Assembly (NCBI GenBank): GCA_039821605.1
Contig: JBCBNV010000007.1
Coordinates: 90,555 to 154,554 of the forward strand
Source: CALBPI01 sp039821605
GTDB taxonomy: Bacteria; Pseudomonadota; Gammaproteobacteria; Steroidobacterales; Woeseiaceae
DNA length: 64,000 nt
Direction of reading: 5' to 3'
Shown here: positions 58,070-64,000 of the stretch, in pieces
How the letters are laid out: every line of letters starts with the position of its first letter
Position numbering within the stretch: the first letter of the stretch is position 1
Notes under the pieces: generated by a model
Told to the model about the DNA's origin: nothing
Seen by the model: the letters and a program-made list of their open reading frames with translations, nothing else
Databases searched by the model: none
Program-made: the position numbers and the translations under genes

Positions 58070-58852
58070 TTAGGTCTGAGAACACTCGGCAAAGGAATCT
58101 AGGTTCAAGTCCCGAAACGGCCACCGACTATCTCGCCGCTTCCGCCAAGCGCCCACCACGTCTGTTAGCCCCGTGACGTCAAAAAACTGCACGAATTCAG
58201 GGTCGCTCCAGCTCTGCGCCCAGTCGCGAGTCCGGTACAAGTAGTAGCCAGCCTTTTCGTATCCATCCGTGCTGCCGTCGTTGTACTCGACGGCGATGCC
58301 GATTCCATCGTCATCCAAGCCAAAGTGCGTGATGACGTGGAAGTAGGCGTAAAGGTTTATCTCGGAGATATATCTCCACGACACTCCACTGTCATCGGAA
58401 AACAGGAAGTGTGTATTGCCGCCCGGCGAATCAGGCACGTTGTCCATCAGCAAGAGAACCCGGACGCGATCTTCAGATTGATGAACGTGAGTCCAACCGT
58501 CGAAGGTCTTGGGAACCGGAGTCCTGACCCAGGTCCCATCGGGTCTTTGACTCACAATGTTTGGGAAGAGGTGGTAACCCGCAAAGTCTGTAGGAATGCT
58601 TACCAGATACGCTGCTGGCTCGCCCTTGGAATTCGGAAGAACGAAGTCTACTGCGGCTGAGTTATAGAACTCGCAGCTCATCGCCTCGCTCGGCAGTTGT
58701 TTATTTATCGGGAAACTGCTGTCTTGAAATCGAGTCAATTGCGAATAGAGGCTGGGCTGCCCAGGAAGGATCCACTCATCCGCTAGCGCGATCTGCTGCG
58801 GGTCGGACCAGAGCAAGGTCGCGAGCGCTAGTAGTGAAACAGCGCGCGACAT
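58070..58852 (-). CDS. secreted cassette protein, unknown function (sialidase-like repeats possible)
   Basis: This 260-residue protein has signal peptide near 1-24. The mature part has a beta-propeller-like pattern with an Asp-box-like FSDDSGVSWRYISEI and YRTRDWAQSWSDPEF, i.e. the S-x-D-x-G-x-x-W motif of sialidase/BNR propellers twice. Two blades suggest a partial propeller. Enzymatic role unproven. Confidence 0.6.
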   Translation of the reverse strand: MSRAVSLLALATLLWSDPQQIALADEWILPGQPSLYSQLTRFQDSSFPINKQLPSEAMSCEFYNSAAVDFVLPNSKGEPAAYLVSIPTDFAGYHLFPNIVSQRPDGTWVRTPVPKTFDGWTHVHQSEDRVRVLLLMDNVPDSPGGNTHFLFSDDSGVSWRYISEINLYAYFHVITHFGLDDDGIGIAVEYNDGSTDGYEKAGYYLYRTRDWAQSWSDPEFVQFFDVTGLTDVVGAWRKRRDSRWPFRDLNLDSFAECSQT

Positions 58853-58905
58853 CTGGAGGAAAAAGGAAAGACAAGCGAACGAAGCTGCGGGACGCAGGAT
58901 GCAGC

Positions 58906-59005
58906 ATAACGCCGGGGCTTAGCAGCGCGGATGCATCCTGCGTGGCTTTGGCCCAGGCACAAGGCATGACGGGTGCCCGGCATCTGCTGCAGCGACTTGT
59001 TAGGC
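58906..59005 (-). repeat. attC site
   Basis: ATAACGCCGGGGCTTAGCAG ... CAGCGACTTGTTAGGC. Full-length, ends GTTAGGC. Confidence 0.88.
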
Positions 59006-59033
59006 GGCTGTACGATCTGCTTTATGAGATCAA

Positions 59034-59492
59034 TCACGGCGCAGCGCCCTCCACTTCCACAAATCGCCCATCCACGTATTGCAATCGCTTTGTCTGAATG
59101 TCGTCAGCCCCGAACCGATGTTGATACTCAATCGTGGGCGTACCGTTTGAGTCCAATTGAACTGTGAAAGAAGGGTGCGCGTCTAGCCTACCCAGGTATG
59201 CGTATCCGTCCAAGGTCTCCTTGAATACGTATATTTGCTTCGAGGCGTTGCCGACACCCCGTATCTCTAGCAGCTCAGCATGACCGTCCAGGTCGATGTC
59301 GCGATTCGTAGTGGCGGACTCTCCGACGCTTGCGGGATTCGGAAGTCGACCATTGACCGCGGCAAAGCACTGATCGGACCAGCTTGCAGGGTCTTCCACA
59401 ACATCTGGGGTCGCTTCGCTTGGGCACTCCGCCGCGAACTGCTGCGCGAGGACGCCGCAAGGTAGAAAACATATGAGATACGCGAACCTCAA
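59034..59492 (-). CDS. secreted cassette protein with Asp-rich motif
   Basis: This protein of about 152 residues begins at TTG 59492 with FAYLICFLPCGVLAQQ. The centre has DIDLDGHAELLEIRG, a D-x-D-x-D-G loop like FG-GAP/calcium repeats, and FKETLDGYAYLGRLDAH. An ATG outside the attC is absent, so the start is uncertain. Similar in layout to the next cassette gene. Confidence 0.55.
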   Translation of the reverse strand: MRFAYLICFLPCGVLAQQFAAECPSEATPDVVEDPASWSDQCFAAVNGRLPNPASVGESATTNRDIDLDGHAELLEIRGVGNASKQIYVFKETLDGYAYLGRLDAHPSFTVQLDSNGTPTIEYQHRFGADDIQTKRLQYVDGRFVEVEGAAP

Positions 59493-59498
59493 GTGCAG

Positions 59499-59599
59499 CC
59501 TAACGCCAGGGCTCAGCAGCGCGGACGCAGCCGGCGTGGCTCTTGCGCATGCAGGAGACATGACGGATGCCCCGCTTCCGCTGCAGTGACTTGTTAGGC
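59499..59599 (-). repeat. attC site
   Basis: CCTAACGCCAGGGCTCAGCA ... CAGTGACTTGTTAGGC. Canonical copy of the array type. Confidence 0.88.
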
Positions 59600-59605
59600 A
59601 TTGCA

Positions 59606-60088
59606 CTAATCACTGGTTGCAAAACTCCTGAATGTCGCCGCCAGCGAATCCCAATAGTAGATTGAACTCGCCTTCTCCCAGAAGACTATCTCAAACCCGG
59701 GGTTTGTCAGCTGCACTGCGTGTCGCGGCTCATCCTTGCAGGCATTGCCGCCGTAGCCTTTCCCGCAAACGGTATCGTAGGTCCCAGCAGCTACCGGCCG
59801 GAGACCCACACCATCCATATTGAGTTTGAATTGAATCAACTGATACGACGGAGTACCACTGTTCAACGATGCAACAAGGATGTGTCTGGTTCGATCGGCG
59901 TTGCTTAGCACTCTCACGGCGTCGTCGACACCGTTACCATCGAAATCGGCGATTATCTCAACGACTGGTGGTGGTGAAGGGTCCCAGTCCGCCGGGCTAA
60001 TGGCATCGATCAAAGCGAGCTGCCAGGACTCCATCCCGTGTGCGGCTACGCAGAGGAGAAGCGCGAGCGCTGCCGCGGCGCTACGCAC
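59606..60088 (-). CDS. secreted cassette protein with D-x-D-x-N-G loop
   Basis: This protein of about 160 residues begins at GTG 60088 with signal peptide SAAAALALLLCVAAHG. The centre has IADFDGNGVDDAVRVLS, a calcium-type loop, and GYGGNACKDEPRHAVQ. It follows the same plan as the preceding cassette. The longer in-frame start lies in attC and is rejected. Confidence 0.6.
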   Translation of the reverse strand: MRSAAAALALLLCVAAHGMESWQLALIDAISPADWDPSPPPVVEIIADFDGNGVDDAVRVLSNADRTRHILVASLNSGTPSYQLIQFKLNMDGVGLRPVAAGTYDTVCGKGYGGNACKDEPRHAVQLTNPGFEIVFWEKASSIYYWDSLAATFRSFATSD

Positions 60089-60094
60089 GCGATG

Positions 60095-60195
60095 CCTAAC
60101 GCCGGGGCTCAGCTGCGTGGACGCAGGCGGCGTGCCTCTTTCAACCGCAAGAGGCATGACGGACGCCCCGTGTCAGCTGCAGTGTTTTGTTAGGC
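60095..60195 (-). repeat. attC site
   Basis: CCTAACGCCGGGGCTCAGCT ... GCAGTGTTTTGTTAGGC. Full-length; hairpin centre CTCTTTCAACCGCAAGAG differs from others. Confidence 0.86.
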
Positions 60196-60636
60196 TGCAC
60201 CTTGCCTCTTGACGGCCCCAGACCCATCACCACGACCTGCCCACCAAAGAACGCCCGTCATCACGGACGCTAACACCAGGAACAGCAGTTTCGGGTTCAC
60301 CGTCATGAAATTCACAAATAGAAATGCGTGACAAACGATGTAAAGACAAATAAGGACTAAGCCCCATCGCTTGCGGCGAAGTTGACCGACAGCTCCCATC
60401 GATATTACAAGGCCCATGAACGCAATGAAGCCGAAGTAGGTTATCGGAGTGAAACCAACGATATTGACATCGCGCTCCGAAACAAACCGCTTAGTCTCTG
60501 CCAAAGCTTCGGTGGCTTCGCCTTCAATTGCCCAAAGCCCCGCCGCCTGACCCATCATCAGTCCGCCTACTCCAATTCGAATCAGGCCTGACAGGAGAAA
60601 CACGGTGCAAATTGTTACGGCAACGATGCGCTTCAC
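60190..60636 (-). CDS. multi-pass membrane cassette protein
   Basis: This 148-residue protein (GTG start), IVAVTICTVFLLSGLIRIGV, has four helices with an interior RFVSERDVNIVGFTPITYFG. C-terminal tail GRGDGSGAVKRQGAA. Function unknown; the stop lies in the attC. Confidence 0.65.
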   Translation of the reverse strand: MKRIVAVTICTVFLLSGLIRIGVGGLMMGQAAGLWAIEGEATEALAETKRFVSERDVNIVGFTPITYFGFIAFMGLVISMGAVGQLRRKRWGLVLICLYIVCHAFLFVNFMTVNPKLLFLVLASVMTGVLWWAGRGDGSGAVKRQGAA

Positions 60637-60645
60637 AGTGCAGCC

Positions 60646-60741
60646 TAACGCCCAAGTTCAGCTGCGCTTGAGGCTGACGGGGCTCTGCCGCTAGGCAGAG
60701 TTCCAGCAGGGTCAAGTGTCAGTTGCAATGACTGGTTATGC
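60646..60741 (-). repeat. attC site (variant)
   Basis: CTAACGCCCAAGTTCAGCTG at one end and CAATGACTGGTTATGC at the other; internal sequence CTGCCGCTAGGCAGAG differs from the array consensus, so it may be a different attC lineage. Confidence 0.7.
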
Positions 60742-60843
60742 TGCACTTTCTTTACTCCTTTCAGTTACACCTTGCCTCGCCGTGCGGCAGCTTTCGGCCA
60801 GAAGCGGAAGTTAGGCCAGAACTGCCCGCCTTGGATAAGCCGG
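60742..60843 (-). pseudogene. short remnant of the WDEVLEYRVW cassette gene
   Basis: A 33-base perfect copy (60770-60802) of the segment encoding ESCRTARQG of the gene at 54453-54818 lies here, next to a lone GTTAGGC at 60810-60816. The rest of the gene is missing; it is probably the scar of an excised or deleted cassette. Confidence 0.5.
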
Positions 60844-61293
60844 TCAATTAAACATGTCCACTGCGATTTTCCAGCGACCTTTTTCTTTTACCCATACGAC
60901 CAAATAGTAGCCTTCAACTTGTGAGCCGTCCGCGAGCCTAGTTGTAGCCTTCCCATAGTCATATGCCATATCGCCGCTGCGCGCGACAGAGGCGAAGTCC
61001 GATTTCCACGACACCGCGTCGCCAGACTCCAGCATCGTTCGGGTAGCTCGCCGAATATCTTCGGCGCCAACGACTGGTTCAGAGCCGGGCATTATCAAAA
61101 CTGAATCCTGAGCGACCAATGCCATAATGCCGTCGAGATCTCTGGCGCCGAACAGTTCTGACCATTCAGACTCCAGCTGCATTATCTTTTCTGTTTCGGT
61201 TGGGACGTCTACTGCAGTCGAATGTGAGCCTGTGTCGCATGACGCCAACGCCACGACGAACATCAATATGAGTCCGTTCAAAAAATTTCTCAT
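60844..61293 (-). CDS. SnoaL/DUF4440-like lipoprotein in a cassette
   Basis: This 149-residue protein has lipoprotein signal LILMFVVALASC (lipobox LASC) and NTF2-like domain: KIMQLESEWSELFGARDLDG, PGSEPVVGAEDIRRATRTML, DMAYDYGKATTRLADGSQVE, VVWVKEKGRWKIAVDMFN. DUF4440 enzymes are mostly uncharacterised. It is one of two NTF2-fold cassettes here. Confidence 0.75.
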   Translation of the reverse strand: MRNFLNGLILMFVVALASCDTGSHSTAVDVPTETEKIMQLESEWSELFGARDLDGIMALVAQDSVLIMPGSEPVVGAEDIRRATRTMLESGDAVSWKSDFASVARSGDMAYDYGKATTRLADGSQVEGYYLVVWVKEKGRWKIAVDMFN

Positions 61294-61432
61294 AGGACGG
61301 GTTCCTTTGTAGGGTCTGGAGCTTAACGTTGCGACCGGCAGCTTGGGGTCAATTGAGGCCACTGGGCTCCTGCTTGCCACAGCGACGAATTTGGCGTGCC
61401 GCCTGAGCCGACGAAAGCCTGTCCTGTGCGGC
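61294..61432 (-). repeat. decayed attC-like interval
   Basis: TTAACGTTGCGACCGGCAGC and CAATTGAGGCCACTGGGCTC resemble the left half of the partial site at 55600-55665. No right half is seen before the intact attC at 61433. Confidence 0.4.
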
Positions 61433-61532
61433 ATAACGCCGGCGCTCAGACCCACGGACGCAACTGGCGCGAGACATGCCAATGCTTGGCTCGTGACAGA
61501 TGCCCGGTGTCGGCTGCAGTGACTGGTTATGC
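61433..61532 (-). repeat. attC site
   Basis: ATAACGCCGGCGCTCAGACC ... CAGTGACTGGTTATGC. Centre reads GCCAATGCTTGGC. Confidence 0.84.
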
Positions 61533-61606
61533 CGCTCTTTCCTCATCGCCAAGATCGATACCCTCCATTGGCAGCTCCCGACCAGACGCCACCACCATTT
61601 TGGCGC

Positions 61607-62164
61607 TCAGTACATACTTGTGGTCGCCAAGAAGCCTACCAGCAGGGCGGCGCTGAGAATCGCAAAGCCATAGTGCATTTTTGGACCTTTCGTAGCGGCC
61701 ATTCCAAAGGCAGCAATAGCTCCCGTGCCACGAAAAGCATTTTCTATGTGCAGTGCAGGCGACCCTAAGATAAATATGTCCATGGCAGTCACCAGCAAGA
61801 TGAAGCTGCCGCCGAGAATAAAGAACCTGGGCGCATTATCGAAATAGGTTGTTTCGGAGTCGAGGTTTCTACCAGCTGTTGTGCGTGGCACAAGCATGAG
61901 AGCGCAAAGTGACAGCGTGATAACTACGGTGAGCGCAGTGATCAAAGATACGAATGACCAATTCTCTACGGTCCGGTAGCGCCAGAACCCCCACCAAAAT
62001 TGGATCATCAGCAACAGAGAGAAAACTGACCAAAACCCGTGAAGCCAAGACACCTTGGGTGTTGGCTTTTGTTGTAAGACACGAGCCCAAGCGATCGTAA
62101 CTTCGCTGATCCCCAGGGCAACTACGATCGACACCAGAACTGAAAGATAATCAAAGTGCGTCAT
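61607..62164 (-). CDS. six-helix membrane cassette protein
   Basis: This 185-residue protein, MTHFDYLSVLVSIVVALGIS, has helices GFWSVFSLLLMIQFWWGFW, VVITLSLCALMLVP, FFILGGSFILLVTAMDIFIL and FAILSAALLVGFLATTSM. Clear N-in pattern of a small transporter-like protein; no family recognised. Confidence 0.68.
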   Translation of the reverse strand: MTHFDYLSVLVSIVVALGISEVTIAWARVLQQKPTPKVSWLHGFWSVFSLLLMIQFWWGFWRYRTVENWSFVSLITALTVVITLSLCALMLVPRTTAGRNLDSETTYFDNAPRFFILGGSFILLVTAMDIFILGSPALHIENAFRGTGAIAAFGMAATKGPKMHYGFAILSAALLVGFLATTSMY

Positions 62165-62313
62165 GTCTTGAATCGGGTGATCTCATTTTCCAACGGTGTA
62201 ACAGCAGAAAATGAAAGTCAGCTTTCGGCCGAGGATGGCCACTCGGAAAAAAGCCCTGCTCGAACACAACTATCGCCTCGCCTCAATGCATGCAACTGCG
62301 TTTTCTGTGCTGC

Positions 62314-62413
62314 ATAACGCCGGGGCTCAGACGCACGGACGCAGCTGGCGCGGCTCTTGCCCTGGCAAGAGACGTGACAGATGCCCCGTGTCGGCCGCAG
62401 TGACTGGTTAGGT
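62314..62413 (-). repeat. attC site
   Basis: ATAACGCCGGGGCTCAGACG ... CAGTGACTGGTTAGGT. Centre CTCTTGCCCTGGCAAGAG. Canonical. Confidence 0.88.
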
Positions 62414-62800
62414 CGCATAGCCGAACGGAAGCTCTCGCCCGAGGATGCGACGCATTCGTTCTCGTAGCGATTTCTCAACAGCAATACTCACCCTCTCCTC
62501 TCGTTCAAACGTATAAAGATGCGAGCGCCCCTTTTCGAATACTGAGATTTCGGACCACGGGATGTGGGCACTGAACGGGGACAGGAACCAGGATATCCAC
62601 ATACCTTCCGTCGACACCCCTACCCTCATCCAAGCGAACCTAATCAACCAGAATCGCCCACTGGTGTATGGAACCCAGCCACAGCTCTTAACCGACACAC
62701 CAGACGAGCCTGGGTACTCTCGAGACAGAATGAGAGAGTCGCGCCAAAGTGCCCAGTAGCACACGACAGGGAGGACAACTAAAGCGACAGCGCTATTCAT
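62408..62800 (-). CDS. membrane-anchored cassette protein
   Basis: This 130-residue protein, VALVVLPVVCYWALWRDSLI, has one helix, then IRFAWMRVGVSTEGMWISWF and a PH-like ISVFEKGRSHLYTFEREERV. Possibly a membrane-associated PH-like domain. Function unknown; the stop overlaps the attC. Confidence 0.6.
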   Translation of the reverse strand: MNSAVALVVLPVVCYWALWRDSLILSREYPGSSGVSVKSCGWVPYTSGRFWLIRFAWMRVGVSTEGMWISWFLSPFSAHIPWSEISVFEKGRSHLYTFEREERVSIAVEKSLRERMRRILGRELPFGYAT

Positions 62801-62825
62801 GGCTCCACGGCGTCCACCCGTGCGA

Positions 62826-62926
62826 CCTAACGCCGGGGCTCAGCAGCGCGAACGCAGCCGGCGTGGCCCTTGCTCATGCAAGGGACATGACGGATGCCTC
62901 GCGTCTGCTGCAGTGACTTGTTAAGC
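62826..62926 (-). repeat. attC site of the tRNA-Cys cassette
   Basis: CCTAACGCCGGGGCTCAGCA ... CAGTGACTTGTTAAGC. Lies 10 bases beyond the 3' end of the tRNA gene, as an attC does after an ORF. Confidence 0.88.
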
Positions 62927-62936
62927 AGCAGAGAAG

Positions 62937-63011
62937 TGGAGGGTAGGATCGGAATCGAACCGACGAAAGACGGCTTTGCAGGCCGTTGCATTACCACTCT
63001 GCCACCTACCC
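62937..63011 (-). tRNA. tRNA-Cys (anticodon GCA) within an integron cassette
   Basis: The minus strand folds as a normal tRNA: perfect acceptor stem GGGTAGG / CCTACCC, anticodon arm ACGGC-CTGCAAA-GCCGT with GCA anticodon, T arm GTCGG-TTCGATT-CCGAT, discriminator U, and encoded CCA end. It is the only gene between attC sites 62826-62926 and 63232-63331, so it is carried as a cassette. No competing ORF overlaps sensibly. Confidence 0.93.
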
Positions 63012-63231
63012 TATGGGTACTAGGCAGCAATAACCGGCAATCAACAAAGGTTGGGCACTGCTGCCCAAAAGAATCTCTAACGGGCACACGAAACTGCTGC
63101 GACACAACAACAGCAATAAGGAAAGGAAATTTGTGTGCGGAAATCCATCGGTGAAAAGATATCAGTCGCTCACTGCGGCTGCAATCGCGATTAAAGTCCT
63201 GTTCGCACTAATCCAGCGATGACTTTGCTGC
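63012..63231 (-). promoter_or_regulatory. upstream region of the tRNA-Cys cassette
   Basis: These 220 bases have no ORF of note. TTGATT (63039-63044) and TAGTAC (63017-63022) with a 16-base spacer could be a promoter for the tRNA, but the -10 is weak (three of six). Confidence 0.35.
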
Positions 63232-63331
63232 TTAACGCCGGGGCTCAGACGCACGGACGCGACTGGCGCGGCCCTTGCGCAAGCAAGGGGCGTGACAGGC
63301 GCCTCGTGTCGGCTGCAGTGACTTGTTAAGT
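63232..63331 (-). repeat. attC site
   Basis: TTAACGCCGGGGCTCAGACG ... CAGTGACTTGTTAAGT. Ends TTAAG on both sides, the variant core of this part of the array. Confidence 0.88.
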
Positions 63332-63402
63332 CTCATTGACCGCTGCTTTGTCTGCCGCAAACCGCGCCATCAACTCTCCGAGAAGGAACTCGGCCGTCCT
63401 AG

Positions 63403-63801
63403 TCACAGCTCTGCCTTCATAGCAGACGATACAAGCATCAAGAGAAGTCCTGTACCGATGACTCCTACCCCATAGTCGAGCGAAACTGTTGAGGCCATCG
63501 CACTTGACAGGCCGCCAGTGCTCTGAGCATCGCCAATATAGCCCATGATGTTTGAGATCGTGTATCCCAATATCAGTGCGCCAACAATACTAAACAGGAG
63601 CAGCAGTAGACTCCCGCCTCGGACAGCACCTAGTAGCCCTAGGACGCCGCATGCAGCCACAAACAGGCCGTCCCCAACGCCTCCACCTGGAGGGAAAGCG
63701 TAACTGACGCCTCCGAATATCGGGATCTTGAACACTGGCAGGAACGATCCGAGGATGACAAGTACAGACCCGAGTATCCCTACGACCTGTTTGCTATTCA
63801 T
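63403..63801 (-). CDS. four-helix membrane cassette protein
   Basis: This 132-residue protein, QVVGILGSVLVILGSFLPVF, has helices GLFVAACGVLGLLGAVRGGS, LLLLLFSIVGALILGYTISN and GVGVIGTGLLLMLVSSAM. Glycine-rich; function unknown. Followed by 71 bases then attC 63232-63331. Confidence 0.65.
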   Translation of the reverse strand: MNSKQVVGILGSVLVILGSFLPVFKIPIFGGVSYAFPPGGGVGDGLFVAACGVLGLLGAVRGGSLLLLLFSIVGALILGYTISNIMGYIGDAQSTGGLSSAMASTVSLDYGVGVIGTGLLLMLVSSAMKAEL

Positions 63802-63844
63802 GATGGATCACCGTTCCTCGATAGTTGCTCACTCGTACTTGAGA

Positions 63845-63945
63845 CTTAACGCCGGGGCTCAGACGCACGGACGCGACTGGCGCAGGCTTTGCGAATGCAA
63901 AGGCTGTGACAGGCGCCCCGTGTCGGCTGCAGTGACTTGTTAAGT
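63845..63945 (-). repeat. attC site
   Basis: CTTAACGCCGGGGCTCAGAC ... GCAGTGACTTGTTAAGT. Centre GCTTTGCGAATGCAAAGGC. Canonical. Confidence 0.88.
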
Positions 63946-63951
63946 GGCATT

Positions 63952-64000
63952 TCAAATCCTCCATGACCCTGGCTTGCATCCAGGCTTGCCGGCGTCCTTT
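63952..64000 (-). CDS. 3' end of the next cassette gene (partial)
   Basis: A minus-strand frame enters from the right edge and ends at TGA (63952-63954), just before the attC, with tail AGKPGCKPGSWRI. This is the placement of every other cassette gene stop, but only 15 codons are visible and the product cannot be judged. Confidence 0.35.
   Translation of the reverse strand, partial: KDAGKPGCKPGSWRI

Larger units (their letters stand above)
54359..64000 (-). mobile_element. chromosomal integron cassette array (distal part)
   Basis: Short minus-strand genes alternate with nearly identical attC sites of about 96-100 bp. Read on the minus strand each attC begins GCCTAAC or GCATAAC (RYYYAAC) and ends GCGTTAGG or GCGTTATG (GTTRRRY), with a palindromic body. 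Cassettes are therefore all in the same orientation and the integrase and attI should lie at coordinates above 64000. No integrase is present in the window. The uniform attC type indicates a sedentary chromosomal integron. Confidence 0.85.

Noticed and set aside
57909..58124. Small ORFs reading through attC sites, such as those giving SLKQTPGVRHVPCMRKGHAG
   Set aside because: The same peptide recurs at nearly every attC and reflects site conservation, not protein coding.
62827..63105. 92-aa minus-strand ORF over the tRNA-Cys gene
   Set aside because: It is translation of tRNA and attC sequence; the recurrent peptides of the NKSLQQTRGIRHVPC kind appear wherever an attC is read in this frame.
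54000..64000. CRISPR array
   Set aside because: Repeats are about 100 bp, separated by genes of varied size and flanked by core sites, so they are attC sites and not CRISPR repeats.

Overview
The window looks like chromosome of a GC-rich, probably marine or hydrocarbon-associated gammaproteobacterium. This is inferred from an AlkB alkane hydroxylase, two large TonB-dependent receptors, an outer-membrane DUF5916 protein, a TolB-propeller/amidohydrolase fusion and GTCATTGCGAG-type intergenic repeats. No rRNA or species marker is present, so the family is not fixed. || Region 1 (1-13.5 kb) is metabolic and envelope genes. They are a truncated CBM9-like/DUF5916 barrel protein, alkB, a repeat-filled gap with two large hairpins, ribA, and a lone TonB receptor with its own promoter and terminator. 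A lipoprotein/TonB-receptor operon follows, preceded by a four-unit PhoB box (11827-11866), so it is probably induced by phosphate starvation. A binding-protein-like gene and a glutathione S-transferase close this region. || Region 2 (13.5-28.2 kb) holds the propeller/amidohydrolase fusion, L-serine deaminase sdaA, and a tightly overlapping operon of receiver protein, YaiO-like barrel, HEAT-repeat membrane protein and membrane GT2 glycosyltransferase, which resembles an exopolysaccharide export module. It continues with an FMN/FeS/FAD old-yellow-enzyme reductase linked to a membrane protein, a methyltransferase, and a RedY-like/SDR gene pair. || Region 3 (28.2-53.9 kb) is a long run of short genes, almost all on the minus strand and often joined by ATGA overlaps. 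It contains acetyltransferases, VOC proteins, NTF2-like, cupin, DUF1697, NADAR, SelO, PhzF, GFA, DUF1287, MORN and small membrane proteins. It also contains an ankyrin protein whose N-terminus looks like a catalytically dead EndA-type nuclease. A LysR regulator and an NADP-dependent oxidoreductase diverge around a perfect palindrome. || Region 4 (about 54-64 kb) is the distal part of a chromosomal integron cassette array. Eleven well-conserved attC sites of about 96-100 bp, plus several degenerate ones, separate small minus-strand ORFs encoding mostly secreted or membrane proteins of unknown function. One cassette has no ORF and instead carries a complete tRNA-Cys(GCA) gene. The attC orientation predicts that the integrase and attI lie beyond base 64000.
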